34,629 nucleotides of DNA from Geminocystis sp050753365 (GCF_050753365.1 NZ_JBLZFY010000042.1:1-34629), one strand, 5' to 3'; shown: positions 7,204 to 15,482, numbered from the stretch's first letter. Made by a program: numbers and translations. The notes: generated by a model from the sequence alone, not told the origin.

Positions 7204-7641
7204 ATGAAAAAAATAGGATATTTAGGCGAGGATATTATTGCTCAATATTTAGTTAATAATGGTTACGAAATCCTCGATCGAGCTTGGCATTCTCGTTGGG
7301 GAGAAATAGATATAATCGCTCAAAAATCATCAGAAAAAATCTTAATTTTTGTAGAAGTTAAAACGAGAAATAAAAGAAATTGGGATAATGATGGGATGTA
7401 TGCTATTAGTTTAACTAAACAAAAAAAACTATGGTTAACAGCAGAAAGTTTTTTAAGTCAAAATCCTACTTTTGCTAATTTTAATTGCCGTTTTGATGTG
7501 GCTTTATTACTTTATCAAAAAAATTTACAATCTGAAGATAAATTCTTAGAAAATATTGTGTTTAATGGTATGAATATTTACTATAAAAATTATATCTTTA
7601 ATCTATTTAATTATATAGAAAATGCTTTTTCCTATTCGTGA
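7204..7641 (+). CDS. YraN/UPF0102 family nuclease-fold protein
   Basis: A 145-residue protein of the YraN family, which has an endonuclease-like fold of the archaeal Holliday-junction resolvase type; its biological role is poorly defined. Visible family features are GYLGEDIIAQYLVNNGYEIL, then SRWGEIDIIAQ with the Glu/Asp pair, then ILIFVEVKTR with the E-x-K motif, and finally NCRFDVALLLY. I prefer the ATG at 7204 to the TTG at 7192 because MKKIGYLGED matches the usual family start; neither has a strong ribosome binding site. It closely follows the collagen-like gene and may be co-transcribed with it. The C-terminus is slightly extended and AT-rich. Confidence 0.88.
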   Translation: MKKIGYLGEDIIAQYLVNNGYEILDRAWHSRWGEIDIIAQKSSEKILIFVEVKTRNKRNWDNDGMYAISLTKQKKLWLTAESFLSQNPTFANFNCRFDVALLLYQKNLQSEDKFLENIVFNGMNIYYKNYIFNLFNYIENAFSYS

Positions 7642-7754
7642 ACTACTCTACCCCCGCTCCCTTGCCCTTTGCCTTTTGCCTGTCTTCTGTCTTTTCCCTT
7701 TTTTTGATAGAATGATAGTTTAATAGTTGTAGGAATGTTATACCACCTTTAAAT

Positions 7755-9080
7755 ATGGGCAATAAGCCAACCATCGCCGTTTCTCATTTAGGATGCGAAA
7801 AAAACCGTATTGATTCTGAGCATATGCTCGGTTTACTCGCTCAATCAGGTTATCCCATTGATAATACTGAAGAATTAGCCGATTATGTAATTGTAAATAC
7901 TTGTAGTTTTATTGAATCGGCACGTCAAGAATCCGTTAGAACTTTAGTAGAATTAGCAGAAAACCAGAAAAAAATTATTATCTCTGGTTGCATGGCACAG
8001 CATTTTCAAGAAGAATTGTTAGCAGAATTACCCGAAGCTGTGGCTATTGTTGGCACGGGAGATTATCAAAATATTGTGGATGTCATTCAACGGGTAGAAG
8101 CAGGAGAAAGAGTCAAAGCCGTTTCTGCACAACCAACTTTTATCGCTGATGAAAATATCCCCCGTTATCGCACTACTACCGAAGGGGTGGCTTATCTTCG
8201 AGTGGCGGAGGGTTGTGATTATCGTTGTGCTTTTTGTATTATTCCCCATTTGCGAGGTAATCAACGATCGAGATCGATCGAATCCATTGTAGCCGAAGCA
8301 CAACAATTAGCAGAGCAAGGAGTAAAAGAGTTAATCTTAATCTCTCAAATTACCACAAATTATGGTGTTGATCTCTATGGAGAACCAAAATTAGCGGAAT
8401 TATTACGCGCTTTAGGAAAAGTTGATATTCCTTGGATTAGAATACATTATGCCTATCCCACTGGATTGACGGATAAAGTCATAGAAGCCATGAGAGAAAC
8501 CCCCAATATTCTTCCTTATTTGGATTTACCGTTACAGCATTCTCATCCTGACATTTTAAAGAGTATGAATCGCCCCTGGCAGGGTAAAGTTAATGATGAA
8601 ATTATCGATCGAATTAAATTAGCCTTACCTTCTGCTGTGATGCGTACCACCTTTATTGTCGGATTTCCGGGGGAAACGGAAGAACATTTCCAACACCTGT
8701 TACAATTTGTAGAAAAACACGAATTTGATCATGTGGGAGTGTTTACTTTTTCTCCCGAAGAAGGCACAAAGGCTTATGATTTAGAAAATCAAGTACCCGA
8801 AGACATCAAAGAAGAACGACGTAATCGTTTAATGGAGTTACAACAACCCATCGCCGCACGAAAAAATGAAGCGGAGGTTGGTAAACTTGTACCCGTTTTG
8901 ATTGAACAAGAAAACCCTAGTACTGGTGAACTTATTGGTCGATCGCCTCGTTTTGCTCCCGAAGTGGATGGTTTAGTCTATGTTGAAGGTAGCGCAGATT
9001 TAGGTTCGATCGTACCGGTGAGAATTACCAGTGCAGATGTTTATGATTTGTATGGAGAAATTGACATTCGTAAGGCATAA
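7755..9080 (+). CDS. rimO: Ribosomal protein uS12 methylthiotransferase
   Basis: A 441-residue radical-SAM enzyme that adds a methylthio group to the conserved aspartate of ribosomal protein S12. The N-terminal UPF0004 domain (about 5-120) has cluster cysteines in SHLGCEKNRID, VNTCSF and ISGCMAQ. The radical SAM domain has C-x3-C-x2-C in GCDYRCAFCIIPHLRGNQRSR, and a TRAM domain forms the C-terminus (about 370-441). The 'LGCEKNR(I/V)DSE' opening separates RimO from the related MiaB. The start ATG at 7755 gives the expected N-terminus. The gene stands alone, with a T-rich upstream region and a small terminator-like hairpin downstream. Confidence 0.96.
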   Translation: MGNKPTIAVSHLGCEKNRIDSEHMLGLLAQSGYPIDNTEELADYVIVNTCSFIESARQESVRTLVELAENQKKIIISGCMAQHFQEELLAELPEAVAIVGTGDYQNIVDVIQRVEAGERVKAVSAQPTFIADENIPRYRTTTEGVAYLRVAEGCDYRCAFCIIPHLRGNQRSRSIESIVAEAQQLAEQGVKELILISQITTNYGVDLYGEPKLAELLRALGKVDIPWIRIHYAYPTGLTDKVIEAMRETPNILPYLDLPLQHSHPDILKSMNRPWQGKVNDEIIDRIKLALPSAVMRTTFIVGFPGETEEHFQHLLQFVEKHEFDHVGVFTFSPEEGTKAYDLENQVPEDIKEERRNRLMELQQPIAARKNEAEVGKLVPVLIEQENPSTGELIGRSPRFAPEVDGLVYVEGSADLGSIVPVRITSADVYDLYGEIDIRKA

Positions 9081-9098
9081 TAGACATTTCCAGAAACA

Positions 9099-9118
9099 CA
9101 GGCAAGATGCCTATTTTT
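9099..9118 (+). terminator. Hairpin with T-run after rimO (dispersed repeat)
   Basis: AGGCA (9100-9104) and TGCCT (9108-9112) form a short stem with an AGA loop, followed by ATTTTTCT. The same ACAGGCA-AGA-TGCCTGT hairpin recurs at 18315 and 19388. It may therefore be a dispersed repeat that works as a weak terminator here. Confidence 0.45.
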
Positions 9119-9159
9119 CTGAGATAAAATTCAGTTAAATTAATATTTTTGTTAACGGA

Positions 9160-10329
9160 ATGATAACCAGTGCGATTATTTGCTTAGTTTTATTATTATT
9201 TCAGGGTGTTTGTTTTTTTATTCTCCTGAGTCGATTATTTAGAGGAGCGACTCGATTTGCTCCTTTAAAACCTCAATCTGCTAATCCTTCACTTTTGGCT
9301 AAAGTTAGCGTAATTGTACCCACTCTTAATGAGGTCGATCGAATTGATAAGATGTTAGAGGGGATTACCCGTCAAAGTTACGAAGTCAGGGAAATTATTA
9401 TTGTCGATAGCAACTCCCAAGATGGTACAAGGGAAAAAGTCATCGAAGCCTCAAAAACTGATCCCCGTCTTCGTCTTGTCACCGATCCTCCTTTACCAAG
9501 TAATTGGGTGGGGCGACCTTGGGCGTTACATAATGGATTTTTAAATAGTTCAAGTAAAAGTGAATGGATTTTGGGCATAGATGCCGATACTCAACCTCAA
9601 AAGGGCTTAATTCCCAGTTTAGTTAATTTTGCCGAAACTAATAATTATGATGTGGTGTCTCTTTCTCCTCAATTTATTCTCAAGGATGCGGGAGAATGGT
9701 GGTTACAACCTGCTTTGTTGATGACTTTGCTTTATCGTTTTGAGTCTTCGGGAGTGGATGCGAAAAGTCCTGAAACCGTTATGGCAAATGGGCAATGTTT
9801 TTTGATTAAACGTAAGGTTTTAGAAGAAATAAACGGTTATAGTTATGCTTCTAATTCTTTTTGTGATGATGTGACTTTAGCTCGTTATATTGCTAGTTTA
9901 GGTTATAAAGTGGGTTTTGCTGATGGTGCAAAAATCATCAAAGTCAGAATGTATGAGGGTTTACAGGAAACATGGAGAGAATGGGGACGCTCTCTTGATC
10001 TCAAGGATGCAGGTTCTAAGGCTCAATTATGGGCAGAATGTGCTTTTTTAGCCCTTATTCAAGGTTTACCGTTATCGATCGTACTTATAGGTTTTTTCTT
10101 GTGTTCTCAGTTAGATTTTCTGAGTTTTTATCTGTTATATATCCTAAATTGTATTTTACTCTTGATTCGTTTTGCTTTGCTAGGTGCGATCGTACCTTCC
10201 TATCAATTTACGAAATCACCGCAGGAATTATTATTTTTTCTATCTCCCACGGCAGATATTTTCGCTGTTATCAGAATCTTTTTATCAGCTATGCAAAAAC
10301 CCCGTCAATGGCGAGGCAGAATCTATTAA
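9160..10329 (+). CDS. cruG: Family 2 glycosyltransferase, CruG-like (carotenoid 2'-O-glycosyltransferase)
   Basis: A 389-residue membrane-bound GT2 enzyme. An N-terminal membrane segment (about 1-25) precedes the GT-A domain: VSVIVPTLNEVDRI, IIIVDSNSQDGT, then the DxD region WILGIDADTQPQ, and an acceptor-side EETWREWGRSL-like motif (LQETWREWGRSLDLKD, about 268-283). Three or four hydrophobic helices follow (about 290-375). The 'DPPLPSNWVGRPWALHNGF' segment resembles cyanobacterial CruG, which glycosylates 2'-hydroxylated carotenoids such as myxol. No cruF is adjacent, so the specific substrate is inferred; a general polyprenyl or lipid glycosyltransferase is the alternative. The stop codon lies at the start of an STRR array. 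Confidence 0.7.
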   Translation: MITSAIICLVLLLFQGVCFFILLSRLFRGATRFAPLKPQSANPSLLAKVSVIVPTLNEVDRIDKMLEGITRQSYEVREIIIVDSNSQDGTREKVIEASKTDPRLRLVTDPPLPSNWVGRPWALHNGFLNSSSKSEWILGIDADTQPQKGLIPSLVNFAETNNYDVVSLSPQFILKDAGEWWLQPALLMTLLYRFESSGVDAKSPETVMANGQCFLIKRKVLEEINGYSYASNSFCDDVTLARYIASLGYKVGFADGAKIIKVRMYEGLQETWREWGRSLDLKDAGSKAQLWAECAFLALIQGLPLSIVLIGFFLCSQLDFLSFYLLYILNCILLLIRFALLGAIVPSYQFTKSPQELLFFLSPTADIFAVIRIFLSAMQKPRQWRGRIY

Positions 10330-10419
10330 CAATGAACAATGAACAATTAACAATGAACAATGAACAATTGACAACTACTCACTATTCACTATTCACTATC
10401 AACTATTCACTATTCACTA
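10327..10419. repeat. STRR array: AACAATG/AACAATT then ATTCACT heptamers
   Basis: Two adjoining heptamer families are visible: AACAATGAACAATGAACAA-type copies, then CTATTCA/ATTCACT copies. The array starts inside the glycosyltransferase stop codon and fills the gap before ilvN. Confidence 0.85.
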
Positions 10420-10529
10420 GGAGTTAGATACAATGGAAGGTTAAATTCAAACTTGACGGATAAAAAAATCTAGTCAAAAAATGAATTTCTATATACTTTT
10501 ATTGTTAATTATCGAGAATCTAAATATCA

Positions 10530-11048
10530 ATGAAGCACACTATTTCTGTATTAGTAGAAGATGAAGCTGGAGTTTTAACTAGAATTGCAGGATTGTTTGC
10601 CCGTAGGGGTTTTAATATCGAAAGTTTGGCTGTAGGACCAACGGAACAAGGTAATGTTTCGCGAATTACTATGGTAGTTCCGGGTGATGAAAATACGATC
10701 GAACAGCTAACAAAACAGTTGCACAAATTAATTAATGTGATTAAAGTAACCGATATTACAGATATTCCTTGTGTAGAAAGGGAATTAATGTTAGTCAAAG
10801 TCAATGCGAATCCTAATACTAGGGGAGAAGTGTTACAAATTGCTCAAATTTTCAGAGCCAGAGTCGTGGATATGTCTGATGATAGTTTAACATTAGAAGT
10901 AGTAGGAGATCCGGGTAAAATGGTGGCGATTATCTCCATGTTAAATAAATTTGGCATCAAAGAAATTGCTCGTACTGGAAAAGTCGCTTTAGTGCGAGAA
11001 TCGGGTGTTAATACTGAGTATTTAAAATCTTTAGAAGCGAAAATATAA
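10530..11048 (+). CDS. ilvN: Acetolactate synthase small (regulatory) subunit
   Basis: A 172-residue regulatory subunit of acetolactate synthase, the first common enzyme of Val/Leu/Ile synthesis; it confers valine feedback inhibition on the catalytic subunit. The N-terminal ACT domain (about 4-77) shows HTISVLVEDEAGVLTRIAGL and FARRGFNIESLAVGPTE, the expected effector-binding face. The C-terminal ALS small-subunit domain (about 82-160) includes ELMLVKVNA and DMSDDSLTLEVVGDPGK. Length is normal. The large-subunit gene ilvB is not in the window, which is usual for cyanobacteria. No leader-peptide attenuator is visible upstream. An AACAATT-type short repeat follows the stop (11057-11075). The symbol ilvH is also used. 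Confidence 0.96.
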   Translation: MKHTISVLVEDEAGVLTRIAGLFARRGFNIESLAVGPTEQGNVSRITMVVPGDENTIEQLTKQLHKLINVIKVTDITDIPCVERELMLVKVNANPNTRGEVLQIAQIFRARVVDMSDDSLTLEVVGDPGKMVAIISMLNKFGIKEIARTGKVALVRESGVNTEYLKSLEAKI

Positions 11049-11139
11049 CCCTTCAATTAACAATTAACAATTAACTTAGATTATAGTTATACATTCACTA
11101 ATTTTATTTTTTTAACGGGGAATTTTTTACCCAATCATT

Positions 11140-12189
11140 ATGTTAACCCTTTTTTCGATCGTGATCATCGTTTTATTAGGTTCGGCTTTTTGTTCTTTTG
11201 CTGAAACAGTATTGTTAACGGTATCAGAAATTAAAGTAAAACAGTGGGCGCAATCAAAAAAAAAATCTACTTTAGCTTTGCTAAAAATCAAGAAAAAAAT
11301 GAATCGCCCCATTGCCACGATCGTAATTTTAAACAATATTTTTAATATCGTAGGTAGCATTATTATTGGTGGTTTAGCTAGTCAAATTTTAGGCAGTGCA
11401 TTAATAGGTGTTTTTTCAGCTTTATTAACCTTTTTAATTATTATTTTTGGGGAAATTTTACCGAAAACTATTGGACAAAAATATGCGGATAATTTTGCTT
11501 TGTTTTTAGCTTTGCCGATACAGTTTTTAACCTTTATTTTAAGTCCTTTGGTGTGGTTAATGGAAAAAATAACTGAACCTTTAACTCAAGGTAAAGTTTT
11601 ACCTACAACTAATGAAATGGAGATAAAATTATTAACCAGTATAGGTAGTACTGAGGGGGTAATTGAAGCGGATGAAGCGGAAATGATTAACCGTGTTTTT
11701 CATCTTAATGATTTATCTGCATCTGATATAATGACCCCTAGAATTATCATTACTTACCTCAAAGGAGACTTGATTTTAAAAGATTGTCAAGAGTTTATTA
11801 TTAAGTCTGAACATACTCGTATTTTAGTAGTTCAAGATTCGATCGATGATGTCATTGGCATTGCTTTTAAAACTGAATTATTATCGGCAATTATACAGGG
11901 AAAACAAGAGGAAAAAATAGCTAATTTAACTAGGAGTGCCAACTTTGTACCCGAAACTATTAGAGCAGATTTATTATTAAAACAGTTTCAAGAAATTAGA
12001 CAACATTTAATGGTAGTAATAGATGAATATGGTGGAGTTTCTGGAGTCGTTACATTAGAAGATGTATTAGAAGTTTTAACGGGGGATATTGTGGATGAAA
12101 CAGATAAAACTGTTAGTTTAAGAGACATTGCCAAAAGAAAGAGAGAAAGGCTTTTAATGGCAAAAGGTATTGAGGAAATGAATAATTAG
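11140..12189 (+). CDS. CNNM/DUF21 membrane protein with CBS pair (HlyC/CorC-like, 'hemolysin' family)
   Basis: A 349-residue integral membrane protein. The DUF21/CNNM transmembrane domain spans about 1-180 with hydrophobic helices beginning LTLFSIVIIVLLGSAFCSFA, and includes the conserved IFGEILPKTIGQ. A CBS pair follows at about 190-320 (DIMTPR..., VVIDEYGGVSGVVTLEDVLE). The C-terminal CorC_HlyC domain of longer homologues is absent; short versions without it are common in cyanobacteria. Relatives take part in magnesium or other divalent-cation export, and the old name 'hemolysin' is misleading. The ATG at 11140 precedes a hydrophobic helix as expected. Confidence 0.88.
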   Translation: MLTLFSIVIIVLLGSAFCSFAETVLLTVSEIKVKQWAQSKKKSTLALLKIKKKMNRPIATIVILNNIFNIVGSIIIGGLASQILGSALIGVFSALLTFLIIIFGEILPKTIGQKYADNFALFLALPIQFLTFILSPLVWLMEKITEPLTQGKVLPTTNEMEIKLLTSIGSTEGVIEADEAEMINRVFHLNDLSASDIMTPRIIITYLKGDLILKDCQEFIIKSEHTRILVVQDSIDDVIGIAFKTELLSAIIQGKQEEKIANLTRSANFVPETIRADLLLKQFQEIRQHLMVVIDEYGGVSGVVTLEDVLEVLTGDIVDETDKTVSLRDIAKRKRERLLMAKGIEEMNN

Positions 12190-12201
12190 GGGGGCTGAAA
12201 A

Positions 12202-12525
12202 CTATTTTTGGGATTTTATTTCTGTTGATAGTTCATAAAAATTCGTTTCAGGAGGAGAAGCAAATAGATGTTTCATTTCTGACAAAATCTTTTCGTGAGT
12301 TTCGTTTTGATTTTCTTCCATATCTTCTAATTTTTCCCATAAAATAACCGCTATTCCTTCATCGGTATAGGGTTTTTGTAGTAAATAAGCCCCTTTAAAA
12401 CCTTTGGTGTAAGTTTTAACTGCTTCTTCAAATAATCTTTGGGCTTCGGGAAATTTACCCGGTTTAAAAGTTGCCATCGCAACATAGGCATAGTTGTGTC
12501 GTAAGAAGTCACTAAATTCTTGCAT
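12202..12525 (-). CDS. Small ABM/Dabb-like alpha-beta barrel protein
   Basis: A 107-residue protein converging on the CNNM gene, with 12 bases between the stops. The pattern AYVAMATFKPGKFPEAQRLF, then FKGAYLLQKPYTDEGIAVILWE and HEKILSEMKHLF fits the dimeric alpha+beta (antibiotic-biosynthesis-monooxygenase-like) barrel: strand, helix, 'G...G.Y.l' strand, then 'vilWE' strand. No catalytic residues specific to heme- or quinone-degrading members are recognisable, so function is unknown. The start ATG at 12525 has only A/T-rich upstream sequence. Confidence is moderate for the fold and low for any reaction. Confidence 0.65.
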   Translation of the reverse strand: MQEFSDFLRHNYAYVAMATFKPGKFPEAQRLFEEAVKTYTKGFKGAYLLQKPYTDEGIAVILWEKLEDMEENQNETHEKILSEMKHLFASPPETNFYELSTEIKSQK

Positions 12526-12616
12526 AATATGATAGTGAGATAAAATTAACTTATATTGATAATGATAGGTTTTTCCATGGTAAAAAGAAACAATAATTAA
12601 GAAACATTAATAAATA

Positions 12617-12849
12617 GGAGGTGCTGAAAAAGTCTTTTGATGAGGGTAGGTATCAGGTGTCAGGTTAAAGAATGAAAAATCAAGGTTTTGAAGCGTTATC
12701 TCTTCAACAAATACACAGGTGTATTGTGAATAATCAGATTTAAAATGCCCTGTTTTTGAGTAAAAATTGCCAAAAATTCGCACTTTTTTGTGAATATAGT
12801 GTGCCTAAACCATTGATTTTAATAACCTTTTGATTTATTCAGCAAACCC
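12617..12849. mobile_element. MITE-like element upstream of groESL
   Basis: The left end GGAGGTGCTGAAAAAGTC (12617-12634) and the right end GATTTATTCAGCAAACCC (12832-12849) are imperfect inverted repeats. The whole is flanked by the direct repeat TAAATA (12611-12616 and 12850-12855), a candidate target duplication. The roughly 233-bp interior has no coding frame. Related left ends occur at 16055 and, inverted, at 34536-34552. This is the signature of a non-autonomous element, and it places one end about 60 bases from the groESL K-box. Confidence 0.6.
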
Positions 12850-12911
12850 TAAATAAAGTTATTCGACTTTGAGGCAGAAGTATGTAGCGAAAATGGGAGA
12901 GATCGTTAACA

Positions 12912-12927
12912 GTTCGGAAACCCGTAC
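12912..12927 (+). promoter_or_regulatory. K-box upstream of groESL
   Basis: GTTCGG-AAAC-CC-GT-AC fits exactly the K-box pattern (GTTCGG-N2-A-N-CC-N2-AC) described upstream of cyanobacterial groESL1. There it supports light- and heat-responsive transcription independent of HrcA. It lies just upstream of the predicted -35 element, the expected position. Confidence 0.75.
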
Positions 12928-12938
12928 AATCAAGGTAC

Positions 12939-12967
12939 TTGCTATGGTAACGAATTTTCGGTTAAAT
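12939..12967 (+). promoter_or_regulatory. Predicted groESL promoter
   Basis: TTGCTA (12939-12944) and TTAAAT (12962-12967) are separated by 17 bases and fit a SigA-type -35/-10 pair. Transcription would start within or next to the CIRCE operator, consistent with repression by HrcA. Confidence 0.6.
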
Positions 12968-12993
12968 TAGCACTCGTAAGGTGAGAGTGCTAA
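12967..12993. promoter_or_regulatory. CIRCE operator (HrcA binding site)
   Basis: TTAGCACTC (12967-12975), nine bases, then GAGTGCTAA (12985-12993): a perfect match to the CIRCE inverted repeat. It is the operator of the heat-shock repressor HrcA in front of groESL in many bacteria, including cyanobacteria. Confidence 0.97.
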
Positions 12994-13051
12994 AAATAAA
13001 AAATGACCTCACTAAAAAACTATAATTAACTAGAAAAGGAGTAAATCATAG

Positions 13052-13363
13052 ATGGCTGCAATTACCATTAATGTATCAACCGTTAAACCTTTAGGCGATC
13101 GAGTATTTGTTAAAATCAGTGAAGCAGAAGAAATGACTCCTGGCGGTATTATTTTACCTGATAACGCCAAAGAAAAACCTCAAATGGGCGAAGTTGTTAC
13201 CGTTGGAGATGGAAAAGTAAATGATAAAGGTGAGCGCACCCCTGTAGAAGTAAAAGTTGGTGACAAAGTACTTTACTCTAAATACGCTGGTACAGACATC
13301 AAACTCGGTGGCGATGAGTACGTTTTACTCTCTGAAAAAGATATTCTCGCCGTAGTTTCATAG
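13052..13363 (+). CDS. groS: Co-chaperonin GroES
   Basis: A 103-residue GroES (Cpn10), the heptameric lid of the GroEL folding chamber in the cytosol. VKPLGDRVFVKISEAEEMTPGGI includes the mobile loop, and the sequence ends EYVLLSEKDILAV, all typical. A strong AAAGGAG ribosome binding site lies about 12 bases before the ATG. It is the first gene of the groESL operon, controlled by the CIRCE and K-box sites just upstream. groEL follows after 104 bases. Confidence 0.98.
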   Translation: MAAITINVSTVKPLGDRVFVKISEAEEMTPGGIILPDNAKEKPQMGEVVTVGDGKVNDKGERTPVEVKVGDKVLYSKYAGTDIKLGGDEYVLLSEKDILAVVS

Positions 13364-13467
13364 TATTTTAAATTTAAAGGGGGTTAGGGTACGAAACCCA
13401 AATAATCCTTTCGATCGTACCAATTAATTATTACAAATTATACAGAAAAATCAAAAAGCGATTCATT

Positions 13468-15093
13468 ATGGCAAAATCTATTATTTACAACGAAGAAGCC
13501 CGTCGTGCCTTAGAAAAAGGTATCGACTTATTAGCAGAAGCAGTAGCTGTAACCCTTGGTCCTAAAGGACGTAACGTAGTGTTAGAGAAAAAATTTGGCG
13601 CACCTCAAATCGTTAACGATGGTGTAACCATTGCTAAAGAAATCGAATTAGAAGATCACATCGAAAACACTGGTGTTGCTTTAATTCGTCAAGCCGCTTC
13701 CAAAACTAATGACGTAGCAGGTGACGGTACAACCACCGCCACCGTATTAGCCCATGCCATCGTTAAAGAAGGTTTACGCAACGTTGCCGCAGGTGCTAAC
13801 CCCATCGCTTTAAAACGTGGTATCGACAAAGCTACCGAGCATTTAGTTGCTAAAATTGCCGAACACGCTCGTAAAGTAGAAGACAGCAAAGCCATCGCTC
13901 AAGTAGGTGCTATCTCCGCAGGGAATGATAGCGAAGTGGGTGATATGATTGCCAAAGCTATGGATAAAGTCGGACAAGAAGGCGTTATCTCCCTCGAAGA
14001 AGGCAAATCTATGGAAACCGAACTCGAAATCACCGAAGGAATGCGTTTCGACAAAGGTTATATCTCTCCTTACTTCGTAACCGACACCGAGCGCATGGAG
14101 GCAGTATTTGAAGATCCTTTCATCTTAATTACTGACAAAAAAATCACCTTAGTTCAAGACTTAGTACCCGTTTTAGAACAAGTTGCTCGTCAAGGTAAGC
14201 CTTTAATCATCATCGCTGAAGACATCGAAAAAGAAGCTCTTGCTACCTTAGTTGTTAACCGTCTCCGTGGTGTGTTAAATGTAGCGGCGATTAAAGCCCC
14301 CGGTTTTGGCGATCGACGTAAACAAATGTTAGAAGACATTGCTATCTTAACTGGTGGACAATTAATTAGCGAAGATGCAGGATTAAAATTAGACACTACT
14401 TCCGTAGATCAATTAGGTACTGCTCGTCGTATCAACATTACCAAAGATACCACTACGATCGTGGCTGAAGGTAACGAAAAAGAAGTTAAAACCCGTTGTG
14501 ATCAAATTCGCCGTCAAATCGAAGAATCTGATTCTTCCTACGACAAAGAAAAATTACAAGAGCGTTTAGCTAAATTAAGCGGTGGTGTGGCAGTTATCAA
14601 AGTTGGTGCGGCTACCGAAACTGAAATGAAAGACCGTAAATTACGTTTAGAAGATGCCATCAACGCTACCAAAGCGGCAGTAGAAGAAGGTATCGTTCCC
14701 GGTGGTGGTACAACTTTAGCACACTTAGCTCCTGACTTAGAAACTTGGGCAAATGCTAATTTACAAGCTGAACAGTTAACTGGTGCTTTAATTGTAGCTC
14801 GTGCCTTAACCGCTCCCTTAAAACGTATTGCTGAAAACGCAGGTCAAAATGGTGCTGTTGTAGCTGAAAGAGTTAAAGAAAAAGACTTCAACACTGGTTA
14901 TGATGCCGCTAACAATGAGTATGTGGATATGTTCTCTGCGGGTATTGTTGATCCTGCTAAAGTAACACGCTCTGCTATTCAGAATGCTGCTTCGATCGCA
15001 GGTATGGTATTAACTACCGAGTGTATTATCGTTGATAAACCTGAGAAAGAAAAAGCGGCAGCCCCTGCTGGTGGCGGTGACTTCGATTACTAA
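13468..15093 (+). CDS. groL: Chaperonin GroEL (groESL-linked copy)
   Basis: A 541-residue 60-kDa chaperonin that folds proteins in an ATP- and GroES-dependent double-ring chamber. The ATP-binding motifs VTLGPKGRNVVLEKKFGAP and DVAGDGTTTATVLA, the apical-domain sequence and the AIVPGGG-type region (EEGIVPGGGTTLAH) are all intact. The C-terminus ends AAAPAGGGDFDY rather than in the GGM repeats of E. coli. Cyanobacteria usually carry a second, solitary groEL; this is the operon copy paired with groES. Codon choice is GC-richer than its neighbours, as expected for a highly expressed gene. Two hairpins follow the stop. Confidence 0.98.
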   Translation: MAKSIIYNEEARRALEKGIDLLAEAVAVTLGPKGRNVVLEKKFGAPQIVNDGVTIAKEIELEDHIENTGVALIRQAASKTNDVAGDGTTTATVLAHAIVKEGLRNVAAGANPIALKRGIDKATEHLVAKIAEHARKVEDSKAIAQVGAISAGNDSEVGDMIAKAMDKVGQEGVISLEEGKSMETELEITEGMRFDKGYISPYFVTDTERMEAVFEDPFILITDKKITLVQDLVPVLEQVARQGKPLIIIAEDIEKEALATLVVNRLRGVLNVAAIKAPGFGDRRKQMLEDIAILTGGQLISEDAGLKLDTTSVDQLGTARRINITKDTTTIVAEGNEKEVKTRCDQIRRQIEESDSSYDKEKLQERLAKLSGGVAVIKVGAATETEMKDRKLRLEDAINATKAAVEEGIVPGGGTTLAHLAPDLETWANANLQAEQLTGALIVARALTAPLKRIAENAGQNGAVVAERVKEKDFNTGYDAANNEYVDMFSAGIVDPAKVTRSAIQNAASIAGMVLTTECIIVDKPEKEKAAAPAGGGDFDY

Positions 15094-15106
15094 AACTTGA
15101 AATTGT

Positions 15107-15131
15107 GTTGGGTTTCATTCTTCTACCCAAC
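15107..15131. repeat. GTTGGGT...ACCCAAC hairpin after groEL
   Basis: GTTGGGT (15107-15113) pairs with ACCCAAC (15125-15131), followed by CTAC. This 'ttgggtttc...acccaacctac' hairpin is a widespread cyanobacterial repeat type. It lacks a T-run and precedes the stronger terminator at 15157. Confidence 0.6.
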
Positions 15132-15156
15132 CTACAAAATCAATCAATAACTGTAG

Positions 15157-15179
15157 GGTGGGCATTGCCCACCTTTTTT
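15157..15179 (+). terminator. Rho-independent terminator of groESL
   Basis: GGTGGGC (15157-15163), loop ATT, GCCCACC (15167-15173), then six T. This is a strong intrinsic terminator. The same hairpin with GTAG in front recurs at 18338-18358 without the T-run, so a dispersed repeat may have been recruited as terminator. Confidence 0.8.
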
Positions 15180-15186
15180 ATGGAAG

Positions 15187-15400
15187 AATATATCCCTTAC
15201 TATAGTGAAATTTTTAACCTTTAAATTTTTTCTAAAACCTAATATATAGATTCTTTCTCGCTTTTGAGGTACACCAAAATTAGAAGCATTTAAGACTTGA
15301 TAAAAACATCATAACCAATCTCATCTAAAGTATTTTCGACCACTTTTTTAGTAAAACAAATCCAAACAGGGGTTTGATCGAACTTATCATAAAACACCAT
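15187..15400 (-). pseudogene. Cytosine-5 DNA methyltransferase relic (frameshifted)
   Basis: Read on the minus strand, a frame from 15400 gives VVENTLDEIGYDVF and then stops at 15290-15292. Shifting by one base at the T-run just before gives YQVLNASNFGVPQKRERIYI and then LGFRKNL. Together these match the C-terminal-half block of C5 DNA methyltransferases ('L...GY.v.y.vLNA..FGVPQ.RERI.i.GfR'). A one-base loss in a T-run explains the break. The catalytic PCQ motif, the ENV motif and the rest are absent, so only a short fragment of a modification or restriction-modification gene remains. The first residues of the frame (MVFYDKFDQTPVWICFTKK) do not fit a methyltransferase and may come from another gene. 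Confidence 0.75.
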
Positions 15401-15482
15401 AAAATATCTGAGTTCGATATAAAATGGTGAAGATAAGAGGGGGAAGAAAATGCTTTAAAATTTCCTAATTCCTAATTGCTCA

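Noticed and set aside
10029..10427. A 132-codon frame overlapping the glycosyltransferase end
   Set aside because: It is an alternative frame of the conserved gene and its tail is made of heptamer repeats (NEQLTMNNEQ), so it is chance.
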